From: Hanstruepera flava
GTDB lineage: Bacteria; Bacteroidota; Bacteroidia; Flavobacteriales; Flavobacteriaceae
Assembly (NCBI RefSeq): GCF_023634025.1
Contig: NZ_JALJCW010000006.1
Span: forward strand, 18,817-82,816
Length of the DNA: 64,000 bases
Direction of reading: 5' to 3'
In this document: positions 34,968 to 43,399 of the stretch, in pieces
Layout: each line of letters starts with the position of its first letter
Position numbering within the stretch: the stretch's first letter is position 1
The notes under the pieces: model-generated
Databases searched by the model: none
What the model was told of the DNA's origin: nothing
What the model saw: the letters and a program-made list of their open reading frames with translations, nothing else
Program-made: the position numbers and the translations under genes

Positions 34968-35111
34968 AGATAGTTAAACGGTTCTAGATTTATTGCTTAC
35001 AACGACTTGTTATGATATCGTTATAATATAAAACAAGTAAGCGCATTTGGCTAATATCTCATGATAAACGAAGTTCGCTTTTTCCAGCTTTAAAATCCAA
35101 GCCTTGTACTC

Positions 35112-36029
35112 TTAATTATTTAAAAGGTTATTTACTTCGTAAAGATTAAACTCTGGGTTATCTTCAAAGAATTGCTTCAAATGTCTAACATGTCCGCTGC
35201 CAAAAATGATTAAAGCTCTATCACCTTCTTTTGTATGTTCAAGAATGTTACGATAAATGAATAAATTTCGCTTGTACCATTCAGCTGCTACTTCTACGCC
35301 AATGTTATTAAAATCAAAAGAGCGCATTTTATACGGAAGTCCATCAATTTCCTTTTCAATCTCTTTATAACTAAACAACACATCTGAAGTATCTTTTACA
35401 GAAATAGCTACGTTGTTGTAGTAATTGTGATTATTCAAGATTTGCTGCCAATCATTCAGATAAACAAGATTTTCTCTTACTGTATTCTTAATGAAGTTTT
35501 TTTGTCGCTTATCCATTTGAATTTTGTAATCTGTATTGTATTCTTGATACGATTTTATTGAAAGCGTGTCTGCAATATAATCTGCATAAGGAGCTAAATA
35601 TGCTCCATGACGGTCTACTGCTATGATTTCTTTAATCTTTAGTAGTTTAGCTAACTTAAATCCTATTTGATAAACTTCGTTTTGCCCATCTTTAATGTCT
35701 TTTAGTGACAAGCGGTTATTTATGTACAGACTAAACAGACTGTCTAGTTTAGCTTGTTGGGAAGGTGAAAATTCTACAAAAATTTTAGTTGGTTTATATT
35801 GAACCAACAAATCAACAACCTCCCGAATTTCGGCCTGTCGCCTTTTTGTAAAATAATCATCAATTTCCAGGTTGTAAGTGTCCATTCCAGGGTTATTAAA
35901 ATGATAGACTCCCAAGATCATCACCTCTTTTGTTGCTAGTGAGGACAACTGTGAGGGTTTAAACTTGTTTTCATTTTGATTACATCCGGCAATAATAGCT
36001 GATACAATAAAGAATATGATTAATCGCAT
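35112..36029 (-). CDS. DUF5694/TraB-like lipoprotein
   Basis: The 305-residue product starts best at the ATG at 36027-36029, giving a lipoprotein signal (MRLIIFFIVSAIIAGC). An open frame extends upstream to 36095 but adds a polar leader that would mask the signal. The mature part has EVMILGVYHFNNPGMD, FVEFSPSQQAKLDSL, IIAVDRHGAYLAPYADY and a C-terminal RALIIFGSGHVRHLKQFFED. The HF, E and GxGH features resemble TraB/PrgY-type putative metalloproteases, and the family is DUF5694. Function is unproven. Upstream lie inverted ATTACAC/GTGTAAT repeats that could be an operator. Confidence 0.7.
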   Translation of the reverse strand: MRLIIFFIVSAIIAGCNQNENKFKPSQLSSLATKEVMILGVYHFNNPGMDTYNLEIDDYFTKRRQAEIREVVDLLVQYKPTKIFVEFSPSQQAKLDSLFSLYINNRLSLKDIKDGQNEVYQIGFKLAKLLKIKEIIAVDRHGAYLAPYADYIADTLSIKSYQEYNTDYKIQMDKRQKNFIKNTVRENLVYLNDWQQILNNHNYYNNVAISVKDTSDVLFSYKEIEKEIDGLPYKMRSFDFNNIGVEVAAEWYKRNLFIYRNILEHTKEGDRALIIFGSGHVRHLKQFFEDNPEFNLYEVNNLLNN

Positions 36030-36132
36030 TATATTCACATTATGTATTTTATTAGAGTGACAGGCGAAGTTCTTAAAATTAGTTTTCAAAATCAAGTTAA
36101 TGCTTTTTTTGACCTATAAAGTTAACCAAAAA

Positions 36133-36158
36133 AATCCCCTGCCCACTGGCAAGGGATT
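36133..36158 (-). terminator. Orphan terminator-like hairpin
   Basis: AATCCCCTGCC (36133-36143) and GGCAAGGGATT (36148-36158) pair with one mismatch around CACT. On the minus strand a run of seven T follows. The nearest minus-strand gene upstream already has its own terminator at 36370-36393, so this one may end a short unannotated transcript or attenuate the DUF5694 gene. Confidence 0.6.
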
Positions 36159-36248
36159 CGCAAATAATCGCATTAGTCTTCAAAACCTTCCTAACAATAA
36201 CTTATTACCATACATAAGTTCGCTCTGAAAGTCAAATTGATTATCTGC

Positions 36249-36297
36249 ATTACACTATTAATCAAGGTGTAATATCTTTAAATTTTATGTATTACAC
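36249..36297. promoter_or_regulatory. ATTACAC/GTGTAAT inverted repeats, possible operator
   Basis: ATTACAC at 36249-36255, GTGTAAT at 36267-36273 and ATTACAC at 36291-36297 form two overlapping inverted repeats (the second extends to 8 bp, GTGTAATA/TATTACAC). They lie 220-270 bases upstream of the DUF5694 start. Confidence 0.35.
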
Positions 36298-36369
36298 AAC
36301 TTTACATTTAACGTTTTTAGAAAAGATTTAAACAATTCCATTAACATCATTTTCAGTTAATTGCATAAA

Positions 36370-36393
36370 AAAAGCGACCTCTTGATCGCTTTT
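36370..36393 (-). terminator. Rho-independent terminator of the esterase gene
   Basis: AAAAGCGA (36370-36377) pairs with TCGCTTTT (36386-36393) around an 8-base loop. On the minus strand it is followed by a run of seven T. It lies 24 bases beyond the stop codon of the 36417-37646 gene. Confidence 0.8.
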
Positions 36394-36416
36394 AATTTTA
36401 TAGCTAAACGTTTTTA

Positions 36417-37646
36417 CTACCTATTCTCATACTTCTCAATTTTAGCCTTATGGTAGTCATTACCACTAATTTCATAAGCACTTTTAGCATATATTAAGGC
36501 TTTTGCGAAGTCCTCTTGCGTTTCATAATAATCTGCCATGGAATCGTAGGCATTGGCACTATTAGGGTAATACGCTATAGCTTTTTCAAAATATAGTTTA
36601 GATTTATCCTGCTGTTTCATTTCCATATTCATATATCCACACATATTTAAAAGATCTTCAGGATAAGGTGGCACCACATAGCCAAAGTGCCTTTCCAGTT
36701 TCTCTGCACGATGCTCAATAATACGTTGCAATTCAGCTAATTCAGTTTCAGGATTATTTATTGCATCCGTATTTTCCATTTGGTACCACTGAAAAAGTGA
36801 TATCAAACCATCTTTAATAGACGGTTGTGGAATAGTGCCATGTAAATCATTAGGATAAAATTGCCATTCGTAATTAAGTCCGATTGATTCATTTGTGTTA
36901 ATAAATTGGGACAATTCAATATTAGAACGTGCAAACAAAGTATAATCAGAAGTATCTTGCATAACGTTATCTATAGTTATATTAGAATCCTGCATGTGCA
37001 ATTGTCCACCTAAAGACATAAATAAACCCTTTCCGGTGAAATTCTTATTCAGAAAATCTGATTTAGCTTGTTTCATAATTTTTTGATCATCCCAATCTAA
37101 ACTCGGATCGATACTTATATAATTTGCAAACAAATCTGGTTGATTTAACATGGTATATATAGTAAATAATCCAGCATACGAGTGCCCAATTAACGTTCTG
37201 TAATTGGTTACTGGGTATTTGTCTTCTATGTACGGAATGAGCTCTGTTTTTATAAAGGACAAGAAATGTTTTGCCTCACCATTTTCTTCATTATAAGGCA
37301 TTCCGCGTCTTGATGTGATTTTTGAAGTCGTTAAATCTCTAGTTCTGTTTTCGGCATTAGAAATACCTACAATAATCATTTCTGGCATAAAACCACCACT
37401 ATAATAATCGTGAACATTAACGACCGTTGGTAACAGTACATCGCCATCTAAAATATAAATAACAGGGTACTTTTCTTTTGAATTTGCATTATAACTATAG
37501 GGCAGTTGAACATAAACATCTCTAGATTCATTAAGAATATTAGAATAGACGCTATCTTTTTTTCCTATTTGATACAAATAGTCCGATTGGGCGCAGATAG
37601 TGTGTTGTAAAACAAAGCCAATAATTACATATAAAACTGTTCGCAT
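36417..37646 (-). CDS. Secreted esterase-D/Fes-like hydrolase with C-terminal TPR
   Basis: The 409-residue product has a signal peptide (1-19, ...ICAQ). A putative esterase domain follows: ESRDVYVQLPYSYN near 39-52, KYPVIYILDGD near 58-68, RTLIGHSYAGLFTIYTML near 148-165 with the nucleophile serine in GHSYAG, and FYPNDLHGTIPQPS near 262 with the catalytic histidine. The last 100 residues contain TPR-like helices (KSKLYFEKAIAYYPNSANAY and QEDFAKALIYAKSAYE). The fold is shared with ferri-enterobactin esterases, but the substrate is unknown. The small ExbB/MotA-like gene lies 23 bases upstream on the same strand. Confidence 0.85.
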   Translation of the reverse strand: MRTVLYVIIGFVLQHTICAQSDYLYQIGKKDSVYSNILNESRDVYVQLPYSYNANSKEKYPVIYILDGDVLLPTVVNVHDYYSGGFMPEMIIVGISNAENRTRDLTTSKITSRRGMPYNEENGEAKHFLSFIKTELIPYIEDKYPVTNYRTLIGHSYAGLFTIYTMLNQPDLFANYISIDPSLDWDDQKIMKQAKSDFLNKNFTGKGLFMSLGGQLHMQDSNITIDNVMQDTSDYTLFARSNIELSQFINTNESIGLNYEWQFYPNDLHGTIPQPSIKDGLISLFQWYQMENTDAINNPETELAELQRIIEHRAEKLERHFGYVVPPYPEDLLNMCGYMNMEMKQQDKSKLYFEKAIAYYPNSANAYDSMADYYETQEDFAKALIYAKSAYEISGNDYHKAKIEKYENR

Positions 37647-37669
37647 TTTGATATATTTAATTTTGTTGA

Positions 37670-38050
37670 TTAATCTTTTTGTAAGCCTTTTAAAATTAGA
37701 ATACCAACTCTTGCTATAATAAACGTTAGTAAACCATAAGTTGCTGTAATTAAGGAAACCTTCAGTCCGGCAGCAAATATTGATGGGTCAGGATCACCCA
37801 TGGCTTCAACCGTATCAAAAGCCGTAATTAGCCCTAAAATAGATGCAAAAAAACCAATTACTAAACCTAACAAACTGCTGTCTATAGCTAGACGGAGCAT
37901 TTTTTTAGATTGTCCAGCATTTGATTTTAAACTTGTAAAACCTTTTATTAAAAAGACTACAGACAAGATTAAACATATTGTAATTAGAGACATCATTACA
38001 GGACCTCCATCTGTAAATGGACTAAATAAAAACGGAAATAGAAAAGTCAT
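37670..38050 (-). CDS. Small MotA/TolQ/ExbB-like membrane protein
   Basis: The 126-residue protein has three hydrophobic segments at about 17-36, 52-73 and 92-117. The middle part, LLGLVIGFFASILGLITAFD, and the ending SLITATYGLLTFIIARVGIL resemble the conserved core of MotA/TolQ/ExbB proton-channel proteins, in which small residues line the channel. It is much shorter than ExbB (about 220) and lacks a visible partner (ExbD/TolR) nearby, so an energy-coupling role is doubtful. It is co-directional with the esterase gene 23 bases downstream. A -7-like element lies at 38077-38084. Confidence 0.65.
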   Translation of the reverse strand: MTFLFPFLFSPFTDGGPVMMSLITICLILSVVFLIKGFTSLKSNAGQSKKMLRLAIDSSLLGLVIGFFASILGLITAFDTVEAMGDPDPSIFAAGLKVSLITATYGLLTFIIARVGILILKGLQKD

Positions 38051-38076
38051 AATTTTTGTTTTTTTGTTAATGTATT

Positions 38077-38084
38077 CAAACTTA
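38077..38084 (-). promoter_or_regulatory. Putative -7 element for the ExbB-like gene and esterase
   Basis: On the minus strand the site reads TAAGTTTG, matching TAnnTTTG, 27 bases before the start codon at 38048-38050. No -33 box was seen at the usual distance. Confidence 0.45.
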
Positions 38085-38237
38085 TGGCGTTTTTGAAAAT
38101 AAAATTATGGTTTTGCGATAGTTAACCTATTTAGCACTGTAGAAAACAAAAATGCAGAAACCAGACCTAATCTTGTTATCTGTCTATAAAATTAACATTC
38201 TAGCGAAAATTCGTTGTATACTTGTAAACAGTCTATC

Positions 38238-39293
38238 ATGATGTTAAAACAATTAATCAAGAAATTAGTTTTTAAAGGAGTATTGCACACGCTGTTTTGG
38301 TGCTGTGTGTTGCTGTTTTTTACGTATTTCTTCGATTCAAATACGTCAAATTATCAAGACACTTTACTGTTTTCATTGTTTTTAATGCCCATTACAATGG
38401 CAACAACCTATGTTTCCATCTATAAACTCATACCTGACTATTTAGTTAAAAAACGCTATTGGCTTTTTGCAATTTATAGTGTTTACACCTTAATAGTATC
38501 TACATATTTAATAGTGGTTTCCGTTTTTTTTAGTCTGATTTACCTAGCTGGTTTTGAATACTCCAATATGAATCCGCTTACTCAAAATATCATTATAGTA
38601 GCTTCGGGTGTGTATTTAATTGTGGTAATAGTAAGTGCCTTTAAACTAATGCGAATAAATTTAAGCCACGCTAAAAAAACCAAGGCTCTTGAAACTAAAA
38701 TTCTGGAAACCCAACTAAAGCTTAAAGAACAAGAACTGAACTATTTAAAAATGCAAATACATCCGCATTTTCTGTTCAACACACTCAATACCATGTATGG
38801 CTTTGCCCTTAAAAAAGCCGATGAAACACCAGAGATGATTTTAAAGCTATCAAATCTGCTCGACTACCTACTCTATCAGGCCAATAAACCATTTGTATTA
38901 TTAACTGACGAAATTCAACATATTGAAGATTATATCGAGCTTGAAAAAATGCGCTTCAACAACACCTTAAATATTATCTTTGATTATGAAAACGTTAACG
39001 ACACCACCACAATTGCGCCTATGTTGTTGTTACCCTTTGTTGAAAACAGTTTTAAACACGGTAGTTTAATGGAAGGTGTATTAACAATAAAAATTAAGCT
39101 GACTTCCCATGCTGATACGATTTCATTTTTAATTGAAAACACTAGTTTTAAGACTGATGATACACCATTACATGGCATCGGACTAAAAAACATTGAAAAG
39201 CGATTGGAATTGCTTTACAGAAATAAGTACGATTTAAATATTATTAATAACGACAAATCGTTTAAAGTAGAACTACATTTAAAAACCAAATAA
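38238..39293 (+). CDS. LytS/YehU-type sensor histidine kinase
   Basis: The 351-residue product (ATG at 38238; an upstream TTG frame from 38214 is unlikely as a TATACTTG promoter-like site lies within it) has four membrane segments in the first 140 residues (last near 125-140), a coiled-coil linker (LETKILETQLKLKEQELNY) and the His_kinase domain QIHPHFLFNTLNTMYG with phospho-accepting His. A HATPase region follows: LLLPFVENSFKHG (N box) and GIGLKNIEKRLELLY. It pairs with the LytTR response regulator encoded directly after it. The signal is unknown; the membrane part has no known sensor domain. Confidence 0.9.
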   Translation: MMLKQLIKKLVFKGVLHTLFWCCVLLFFTYFFDSNTSNYQDTLLFSLFLMPITMATTYVSIYKLIPDYLVKKRYWLFAIYSVYTLIVSTYLIVVSVFFSLIYLAGFEYSNMNPLTQNIIIVASGVYLIVVIVSAFKLMRINLSHAKKTKALETKILETQLKLKEQELNYLKMQIHPHFLFNTLNTMYGFALKKADETPEMILKLSNLLDYLLYQANKPFVLLTDEIQHIEDYIELEKMRFNNTLNIIFDYENVNDTTTIAPMLLLPFVENSFKHGSLMEGVLTIKIKLTSHADTISFLIENTSFKTDDTPLHGIGLKNIEKRLELLYRNKYDLNIINNDKSFKVELHLKTK

Positions 39294-40010
39294 GTGTCAA
39301 CCCATAAGAATATAAACTGTTTAATTGTAGATGACGAGGCTATAGCACGCGAAGTTATTAGCTCGCATGTATCAAAAATTGATAACATAAAAATCGTTGC
39401 CAGTTGCAGTCATGCTATGGAAGCCTTTAATATTATTCGCAGCCACGACATTGACTTGGTGTTTTTAGATATTAACATGCCTGATATTAGCGGCATCTCT
39501 TTTGCTAAATCCATAAACAGTGATATCAAGATTATTTTTACAACAGCCTATCGCGATTATGCTGTGGAAGGATTTGAGCTACAAGCGGTTGATTATTTAT
39601 TGAAACCCATTTCGTTTGAGCGACTGCTAAAAGCTGTAAACACCTATTTTGAAGTGTATAAAAACACGCAACAAGAAAGCTTAAAACCACAAGAAACCAA
39701 TGCGTTTATGTTTGTACGATCTGATAGACGTATGATTAAAATTGACTTTAATGCCATTGTTTATATTGAAAGCTACAGCGACTATATTAAAATACACTTA
39801 CCAAAGGAAACCATAGTTACGCGAGAAACCATAACAGCCATTGAGGCCAAATTACCCACAACCGATTTCTTACGTATTCACCGCTCGTTTATTGTTTCTA
39901 TTGCCAATATTTCGTCGTTTACCAACGAGCATGTTGTAGTTGGCAACCAAGCCTTAACCATTAGCAGGAGTTATAAAAAAGAGGTGTTAAAGGTTTTGGA
40001 GCGGTATTAA
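39294..40010 (+). CDS. LytTR-family response regulator
   Basis: The 238-residue protein starts with GTG immediately after the kinase stop codon, so the pair is translationally coupled. The N-terminal receiver domain has the acidic pair in CLIVDDEAIAR (about 9-19), the phospho-acceptor Asp in LVFLDINMPDISG near 57 and KPISFERLLKAV near 106. The C-terminal LytTR DNA-binding domain (about 138-238) shows IVYIESYSDYIKIHL, ETITAIEAKLP and FLRIHRSFIVSIANI. Targets are not evident; LytTR sites are short and no array was found here. Confidence 0.93.
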   Translation: MSTHKNINCLIVDDEAIAREVISSHVSKIDNIKIVASCSHAMEAFNIIRSHDIDLVFLDINMPDISGISFAKSINSDIKIIFTTAYRDYAVEGFELQAVDYLLKPISFERLLKAVNTYFEVYKNTQQESLKPQETNAFMFVRSDRRMIKIDFNAIVYIESYSDYIKIHLPKETIVTRETITAIEAKLPTTDFLRIHRSFIVSIANISSFTNEHVVVGNQALTISRSYKKEVLKVLERY

Positions 40011-40093
40011 GAAGAAAAGCAAGTTTTGTTTATAGTGATCTTGTCAAAATTAAGTTATGACAAAAAATTACTGATGGTTTTTGTTAGCATGAG
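40011..40093. other. Short gene-free spacer before the DUF4062 remnant
   Basis: Nothing recognisable is seen between the response regulator stop and the remnant; the full gene-free interval to lpdA (40011-40648) is otherwise filled by the pseudogene, a terminator and a REP-like element. Confidence 0.6.
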
Positions 40094-40494
40094 TTATTTT
40101 TTAGATTGAATGTTCAAATCATCAATTTTATTTCCAATTTCATTAGAAAATTCAGTCGTTAAACTTATTGATTTCCTTAACTTGTCAATTAAATCTTCTA
40201 GTTGGTTTAGTAATTTTTTCTTGGCTATATTTAAATCTTTTTGAATTCTTGGAAGAGATTCCACACTCTCATATAATCATCTCCTACATCCTTATTTATA
40301 AGCTCTTGTGGATGAATTTCAGAAATTCCAGGTGCTGAATGAGTTTCCCATTTAATTAAATCAATTATTATATTCTGTTTAACTCAGAATGTCAAATTTA
40401 ATTCTTTTGTCACCTCTTCAATGGCAATTCTTTCTTCTTCTAAATCAGAAGGTGAAGCAATAAAAATTGAATATTTTGTTACAGTTTTTGCCAT
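40094..40494 (-). pseudogene. DUF4062-family remnant with stop codon and internal deletion
   Basis: From an ATG at 40492-40494 the minus strand reads MAKTVTKYSIFIASPSDLEE, then ...ELNLTF, and meets TGA at codon 37 (40384-40386). The frame continues unchanged beyond it: KQNIIIDLIKWETHSAPG, then EIHPQELINKDVGDDY. Near 40270-40280 the match jumps to another frame (ESVESLPRIQKDLNIAKKK) that runs to TAA at 40094-40096. The start is the classic DUF4062 N-terminus (a TIR-like domain often fused to NACHT or other effectors). The centre and most of the gene are missing. A nonsense mutation plus large deletion are the simplest explanation; the single base behind the stop may be a GGA to TGA change. Confidence 0.8.
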
Positions 40495-40575
40495 TTGATT
40501 TTATAATTTTTGCTAACGAAAGTTAAAATTTTATTTAAAGAATTCGTGTTCAAGCTATAAACAGTTAAAAACAAA

Positions 40576-40601
40576 AAAAGCGAACCATTTGGTTCGCTTT
40601 T
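40576..40601 (-). terminator. Rho-independent terminator downstream of lpdA
   Basis: AAAAGCGAACCA (40576-40587) and TGGTTCGCTTTT (40590-40601) form a perfect 12-bp stem with a two-base loop. A-rich and T-rich flanks allow use in both directions. It lies 48 bases past the lpdA stop and also faces the DUF4062 remnant. Confidence 0.85.
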
Positions 40602-40610
40602 ATTATTAAG

Positions 40611-40636
40611 ACCTCTCGACTCCGCTCGAGGTGACA
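40611..40636. repeat. REP-like palindrome, second family
   Basis: CTCGA (40615-40619) and TCGAG (40626-40630) flank CTCCGC, followed by GTGACA. Related CTCGA...TCGAG-TGACA elements are common dispersed repeats in flavobacterial genomes. Like the family at 32644-32672 it couples a short palindrome to a TGACA end. Confidence 0.6.
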
Positions 40637-40648
40637 ATCCTTTTTTGA

Positions 40649-42049
40649 CTAAATATGCAATGCACGATCATCGGTAGCAGCTAAAGCCGCTTCTTTGATA
40701 GCCTCTGTAAATGTTGGATGCGCATGAGACATTCTGGAAACATCTTCAGCAGAGGCTCTGTATTCCATAGCCACTACAGCTTCAGCAATCATATCGGCAG
40801 CACGTGCACCTATCATGTGAACACCTAAAATTTCATCTGTATTTTTATCGGCAAGGATTTTTACAAAACCATCCAAGTCCATACTCGCTCTACTACGTCC
40901 TAATGCACGCATTGGAAATTGACCTACTTTATAATCTACACCAGCTTCTTTAAGTTGCTCTTCAGTTTTACCAACAGCAGCTACTTCTGGCCACGTATAA
41001 ACCACGCCTGGAATTAAATTATAATCGATATGTGGTTTTTGCCCTGCAATAGTTTCAGCTACAAAAACCCCTTCTTCTTCAGCTTTATGTGCTAGCATGG
41101 CACCTTTTACTACATCACCAATAGCGTAAATATTACTGGCTGATGTTTGTAAATTCTCATTAACCTCAACTTGTCCTCTATCGTTTAATTTTACACCAGC
41201 TGCTTCAGCATTTAAACCATCTGTATATGGACGACGCCCAACAGATACTAAACAGTAATCACCTTTTATTTCAACTTCTTCTCCTTTTTTGTTATCGGCT
41301 TTAACAACTACCTCATCTCCTACACGCTCAACCGACTTCACTTTGTGAGACACGTTCATGGTAAATTTTGCTTTCTTAAAGACTTTGTTAAGCTCTTTAG
41401 ACAATCCTGAATCCATTGTTGGAATAATACGGTCCATATATTCTACAACCGTAACTTCAGCACCTAATCGTCTGTAAACCTGACCTAACTCTAAACCAAT
41501 AACACCACCACCAATAACGATTAAGTGTTTTGGAATTTCTTTTAGTTTCAAAGCTTCGGTTGATGTAATGATACGGTCTTTATCGATATTGATAAACGAT
41601 AAATTTGACGGTTTTGAGCCTGTAGCAATAATGGTGTTTTTGGCTTCAATTTCAGTTGTTTCATCACCAGAAATTGTAATATGCGTGGCATCTTTAAAAC
41701 TGCCTAAACCTTGATAAACATCAATATTATTCTTCTTCATTAAGAAATCAATTCCACCAGTAGTTTGATCGACTACGGCTTGCTTTCTTGCAATCATTTT
41801 TTCTAAATTCACTTTAATATCGCCTGGAACTTCAATACCATGCTCTTCAAAATGTTTTACAGCATCTTCGTAATGGTGCGACGAATCTAAAAGGGCTTTA
41901 CTAGGAATACAGCCTACATTAAGGCAAGTGCCACCAAGTGTTGCATATTTTTCGATTATTGCGGTTTTCATACCTAGTTGCGCACAACGTATAGCTGCTA
42001 CATAACCTCCAGGTCCAGAGCCAATAATGGCTACATCGTAAGAATTCAT
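40649..42049 (-). CDS. lpdA: Dihydrolipoyl dehydrogenase
   Basis: This FAD disulfide reductase reoxidises lipoamide of 2-oxoacid dehydrogenases and the glycine cleavage system. The 466-residue product has the FAD site AIIGSGPGGYVAAIRCAQLG (8-27), the redox disulfide GGTCLNVGCIPSKALL (near 39-54), the NAD site IGGGVIGLELG near 177-187, IYAIGDVVKGAMLAHKA near 305 and the dimer-interface HAHPTFTEAI with catalytic His near 442. Length is typical. It is a single gene with a -7 element at 42086-42093 and a strong terminator at 40576-40601. Confidence 0.96.
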   Translation of the reverse strand: MNSYDVAIIGSGPGGYVAAIRCAQLGMKTAIIEKYATLGGTCLNVGCIPSKALLDSSHHYEDAVKHFEEHGIEVPGDIKVNLEKMIARKQAVVDQTTGGIDFLMKKNNIDVYQGLGSFKDATHITISGDETTEIEAKNTIIATGSKPSNLSFINIDKDRIITSTEALKLKEIPKHLIVIGGGVIGLELGQVYRRLGAEVTVVEYMDRIIPTMDSGLSKELNKVFKKAKFTMNVSHKVKSVERVGDEVVVKADNKKGEEVEIKGDYCLVSVGRRPYTDGLNAEAAGVKLNDRGQVEVNENLQTSASNIYAIGDVVKGAMLAHKAEEEGVFVAETIAGQKPHIDYNLIPGVVYTWPEVAAVGKTEEQLKEAGVDYKVGQFPMRALGRSRASMDLDGFVKILADKNTDEILGVHMIGARAADMIAEAVVAMEYRASAEDVSRMSHAHPTFTEAIKEAALAATDDRALHI

Positions 42050-42085
42050 ATGATTGTTTTTATTCTGAAATTATTAAAACGAGTA

Positions 42086-42093
42086 CAAAAGTA
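42086..42093 (-). promoter_or_regulatory. Putative -7 element for lpdA
   Basis: The minus strand reads TACTTTTG (TAnnTTTG), 37 bases before the lpdA ATG at 42047-42049. Confidence 0.5.
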
Positions 42094-42145
42094 CGATAAT
42101 GATTTATGATTTACGAATGAGATTGTGTGAATTTTTTGTGAATAC

Positions 42146-42772
42146 TTAAGACGGGAATCCTAACATTTCACCCATACCAACCGTAAACAGCCAACAACCA
42201 TAAATGGCATGTTCTACAGACACTAAAAATGTGGAACGTGTTTTTTTAAATGTCAATGCAAAAAGTAGTCCGCCAAGAAAGGTAATTACAAGAACCAAAG
42301 TGTTTTTAAAAAATAAATGCCCTAATGAAAAGACAATGGCATTTACAAAAAGAAATAACCTATTATTGGTAAACAAACTTTCATAGCGTTGAAAGAAAAA
42401 TGTGCGATACAATACCTCTTGTGGATATACTGAAAACAAGCTATAAATAAAAAGTATGAATACCCAAAATTGAGGTTTTGTCCTTACTACTACAAACAGG
42501 TTTTCTTTATCTGTAAACCAAACAAAAGCAGTTGTTAATACCATAATTAGCATGAACTTAACTAGAGTTCTTTGCCAAAATAACTTCCAGTTAATATCCT
42601 TTCTAATTTTTAAGGAACTCTTCTCTACTCGAATTAAAATAAATACAACATAAGCAAACCCAAGAATTCCTAAAATAAACTTTATCCAAATAGCGTAATC
42701 CAACACCAAGCTAATGGGAAACAAAACAAAAACTATAAATAATTCACCGAGTTTGTAATTTGAACTTTTCAT
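42146..42772 (-). CDS. CPBP-family (Abi/RCE1-like) membrane protein
   Basis: The 208-residue protein has about six hydrophobic segments. It shows the CPBP intramembrane protease pattern: YPQEVLYRTFFFQRYE near 117-132, FVNAIVFSLGHLFF near 142-155 (the FxxxH-like motif) and a final HAIYGCW near 187. The first glutamate of the EExxxR motif is Gln here (QEVLYR), so proteolytic activity is uncertain. CPBP proteins process prenylated substrates in eukaryotes, and bacterial members act in bacteriocin immunity or are uncharacterised. It starts 3 bases after the Lrp regulator stop on the same strand. Confidence 0.8.
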   Translation of the reverse strand: MKSSNYKLGELFIVFVLFPISLVLDYAIWIKFILGILGFAYVVFILIRVEKSSLKIRKDINWKLFWQRTLVKFMLIMVLTTAFVWFTDKENLFVVVRTKPQFWVFILFIYSLFSVYPQEVLYRTFFFQRYESLFTNNRLFLFVNAIVFSLGHLFFKNTLVLVITFLGGLLFALTFKKTRSTFLVSVEHAIYGCWLFTVGMGEMLGFPS

Positions 42773-42774
42773 GT

Positions 42775-43233
42775 CTAAATATTTATTGCTGTAGTATGCT
42801 TAACTTCGTTAATGACAAACATACTATGGGTACTACCAATATGATTTATGGATGTTAGTTTATTAACCATAAACTCTCTAAAAGCTTCCATATCACTAAC
42901 TAAAACTTTCAATAAGTAATCATAGTCACCACTAATATGATAACATTCCACAACTTCCATTAAGTTAGCTACTTCTTGTTCAAATTTAACAACATACTCT
43001 TGAGAGTGCTTAACCAATTTTATATGGCAAAAAGCAACAAAATCCTTATTAACAACAGCTTTATCAACTAAAGCCACATAACCCGAAATCACACCTTCAC
43101 GTTCTAGTTTTTTTATACGTTCATAAACCGCTGTAACAGAAAGATTTAACTTGATTGATAATTCTTTATTGGTTTGTTTGGAATCGCCTTGAAGGAAACC
43201 CAATAACTTCATGTCTGTTTGATCTAAATGCAT
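42775..43233 (-). CDS. Lrp/AsnC-family regulator
   Basis: The 152-residue product has the N-terminal helix-turn-helix of Lrp/AsnC proteins (LLGFLQGDSKQTNKELSIKL, about 11-30; SVTAVYERIKKLEREGVISG) and a C-terminal RAM ligand-binding domain with VECYHISGDYDYLLKVLV near 95-112. It lies divergent from the PLP gamma-lyase gene, the arrangement usual for Lrp regulators that control amino acid breakdown (MdeR, BkdR). I infer it responds to methionine or a related amino acid. A TATATTTG -7-like element lies upstream. Confidence 0.9.
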   Translation of the reverse strand: MHLDQTDMKLLGFLQGDSKQTNKELSIKLNLSVTAVYERIKKLEREGVISGYVALVDKAVVNKDFVAFCHIKLVKHSQEYVVKFEQEVANLMEVVECYHISGDYDYLLKVLVSDMEAFREFMVNKLTSINHIGSTHSMFVINEVKHTTAINI

Positions 43234-43270
43234 GAATTGAAAATTTTTCGTTATAAACTGAGGCTACAAT

Positions 43271-43278
43271 CAAATATA
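43271..43278 (-). promoter_or_regulatory. Putative -7 element for the Lrp regulator
   Basis: The minus strand reads TATATTTG (TAnnTTTG), 38 bases before the regulator ATG at 43231-43233. Confidence 0.45.
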
Positions 43279-43399
43279 TTACTTTAAAACTATATTTAGA
43301 ACTAATTGTAGTTTTATTTTCTAAAAATATACAATACTATTGATTAATTATCTAAAATTAACGATTTTTACATCAATTATAACTAAAACACAGTAAATC

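Larger units (their letters stand above)
36030..36416. other. Gene-free stretch with two terminator-like hairpins and operator-like repeats
   Basis: No convincing gene is seen in these 387 bases. They hold a minus-strand terminator for the esterase gene (36370-36393), a repeat set at 36249-36297, and a second minus-strand terminator-like hairpin (36133-36158) that lies upstream of, not downstream of, a known gene. Between the hairpins a minus-strand frame could encode only an 11-residue peptide. Confidence 0.5.

Noticed and set aside
37670..38050. Working ExbB/TolQ energy-transducing system
   Set aside because: The protein is about half the usual size and no ExbD/TolR or TonB gene is adjacent.
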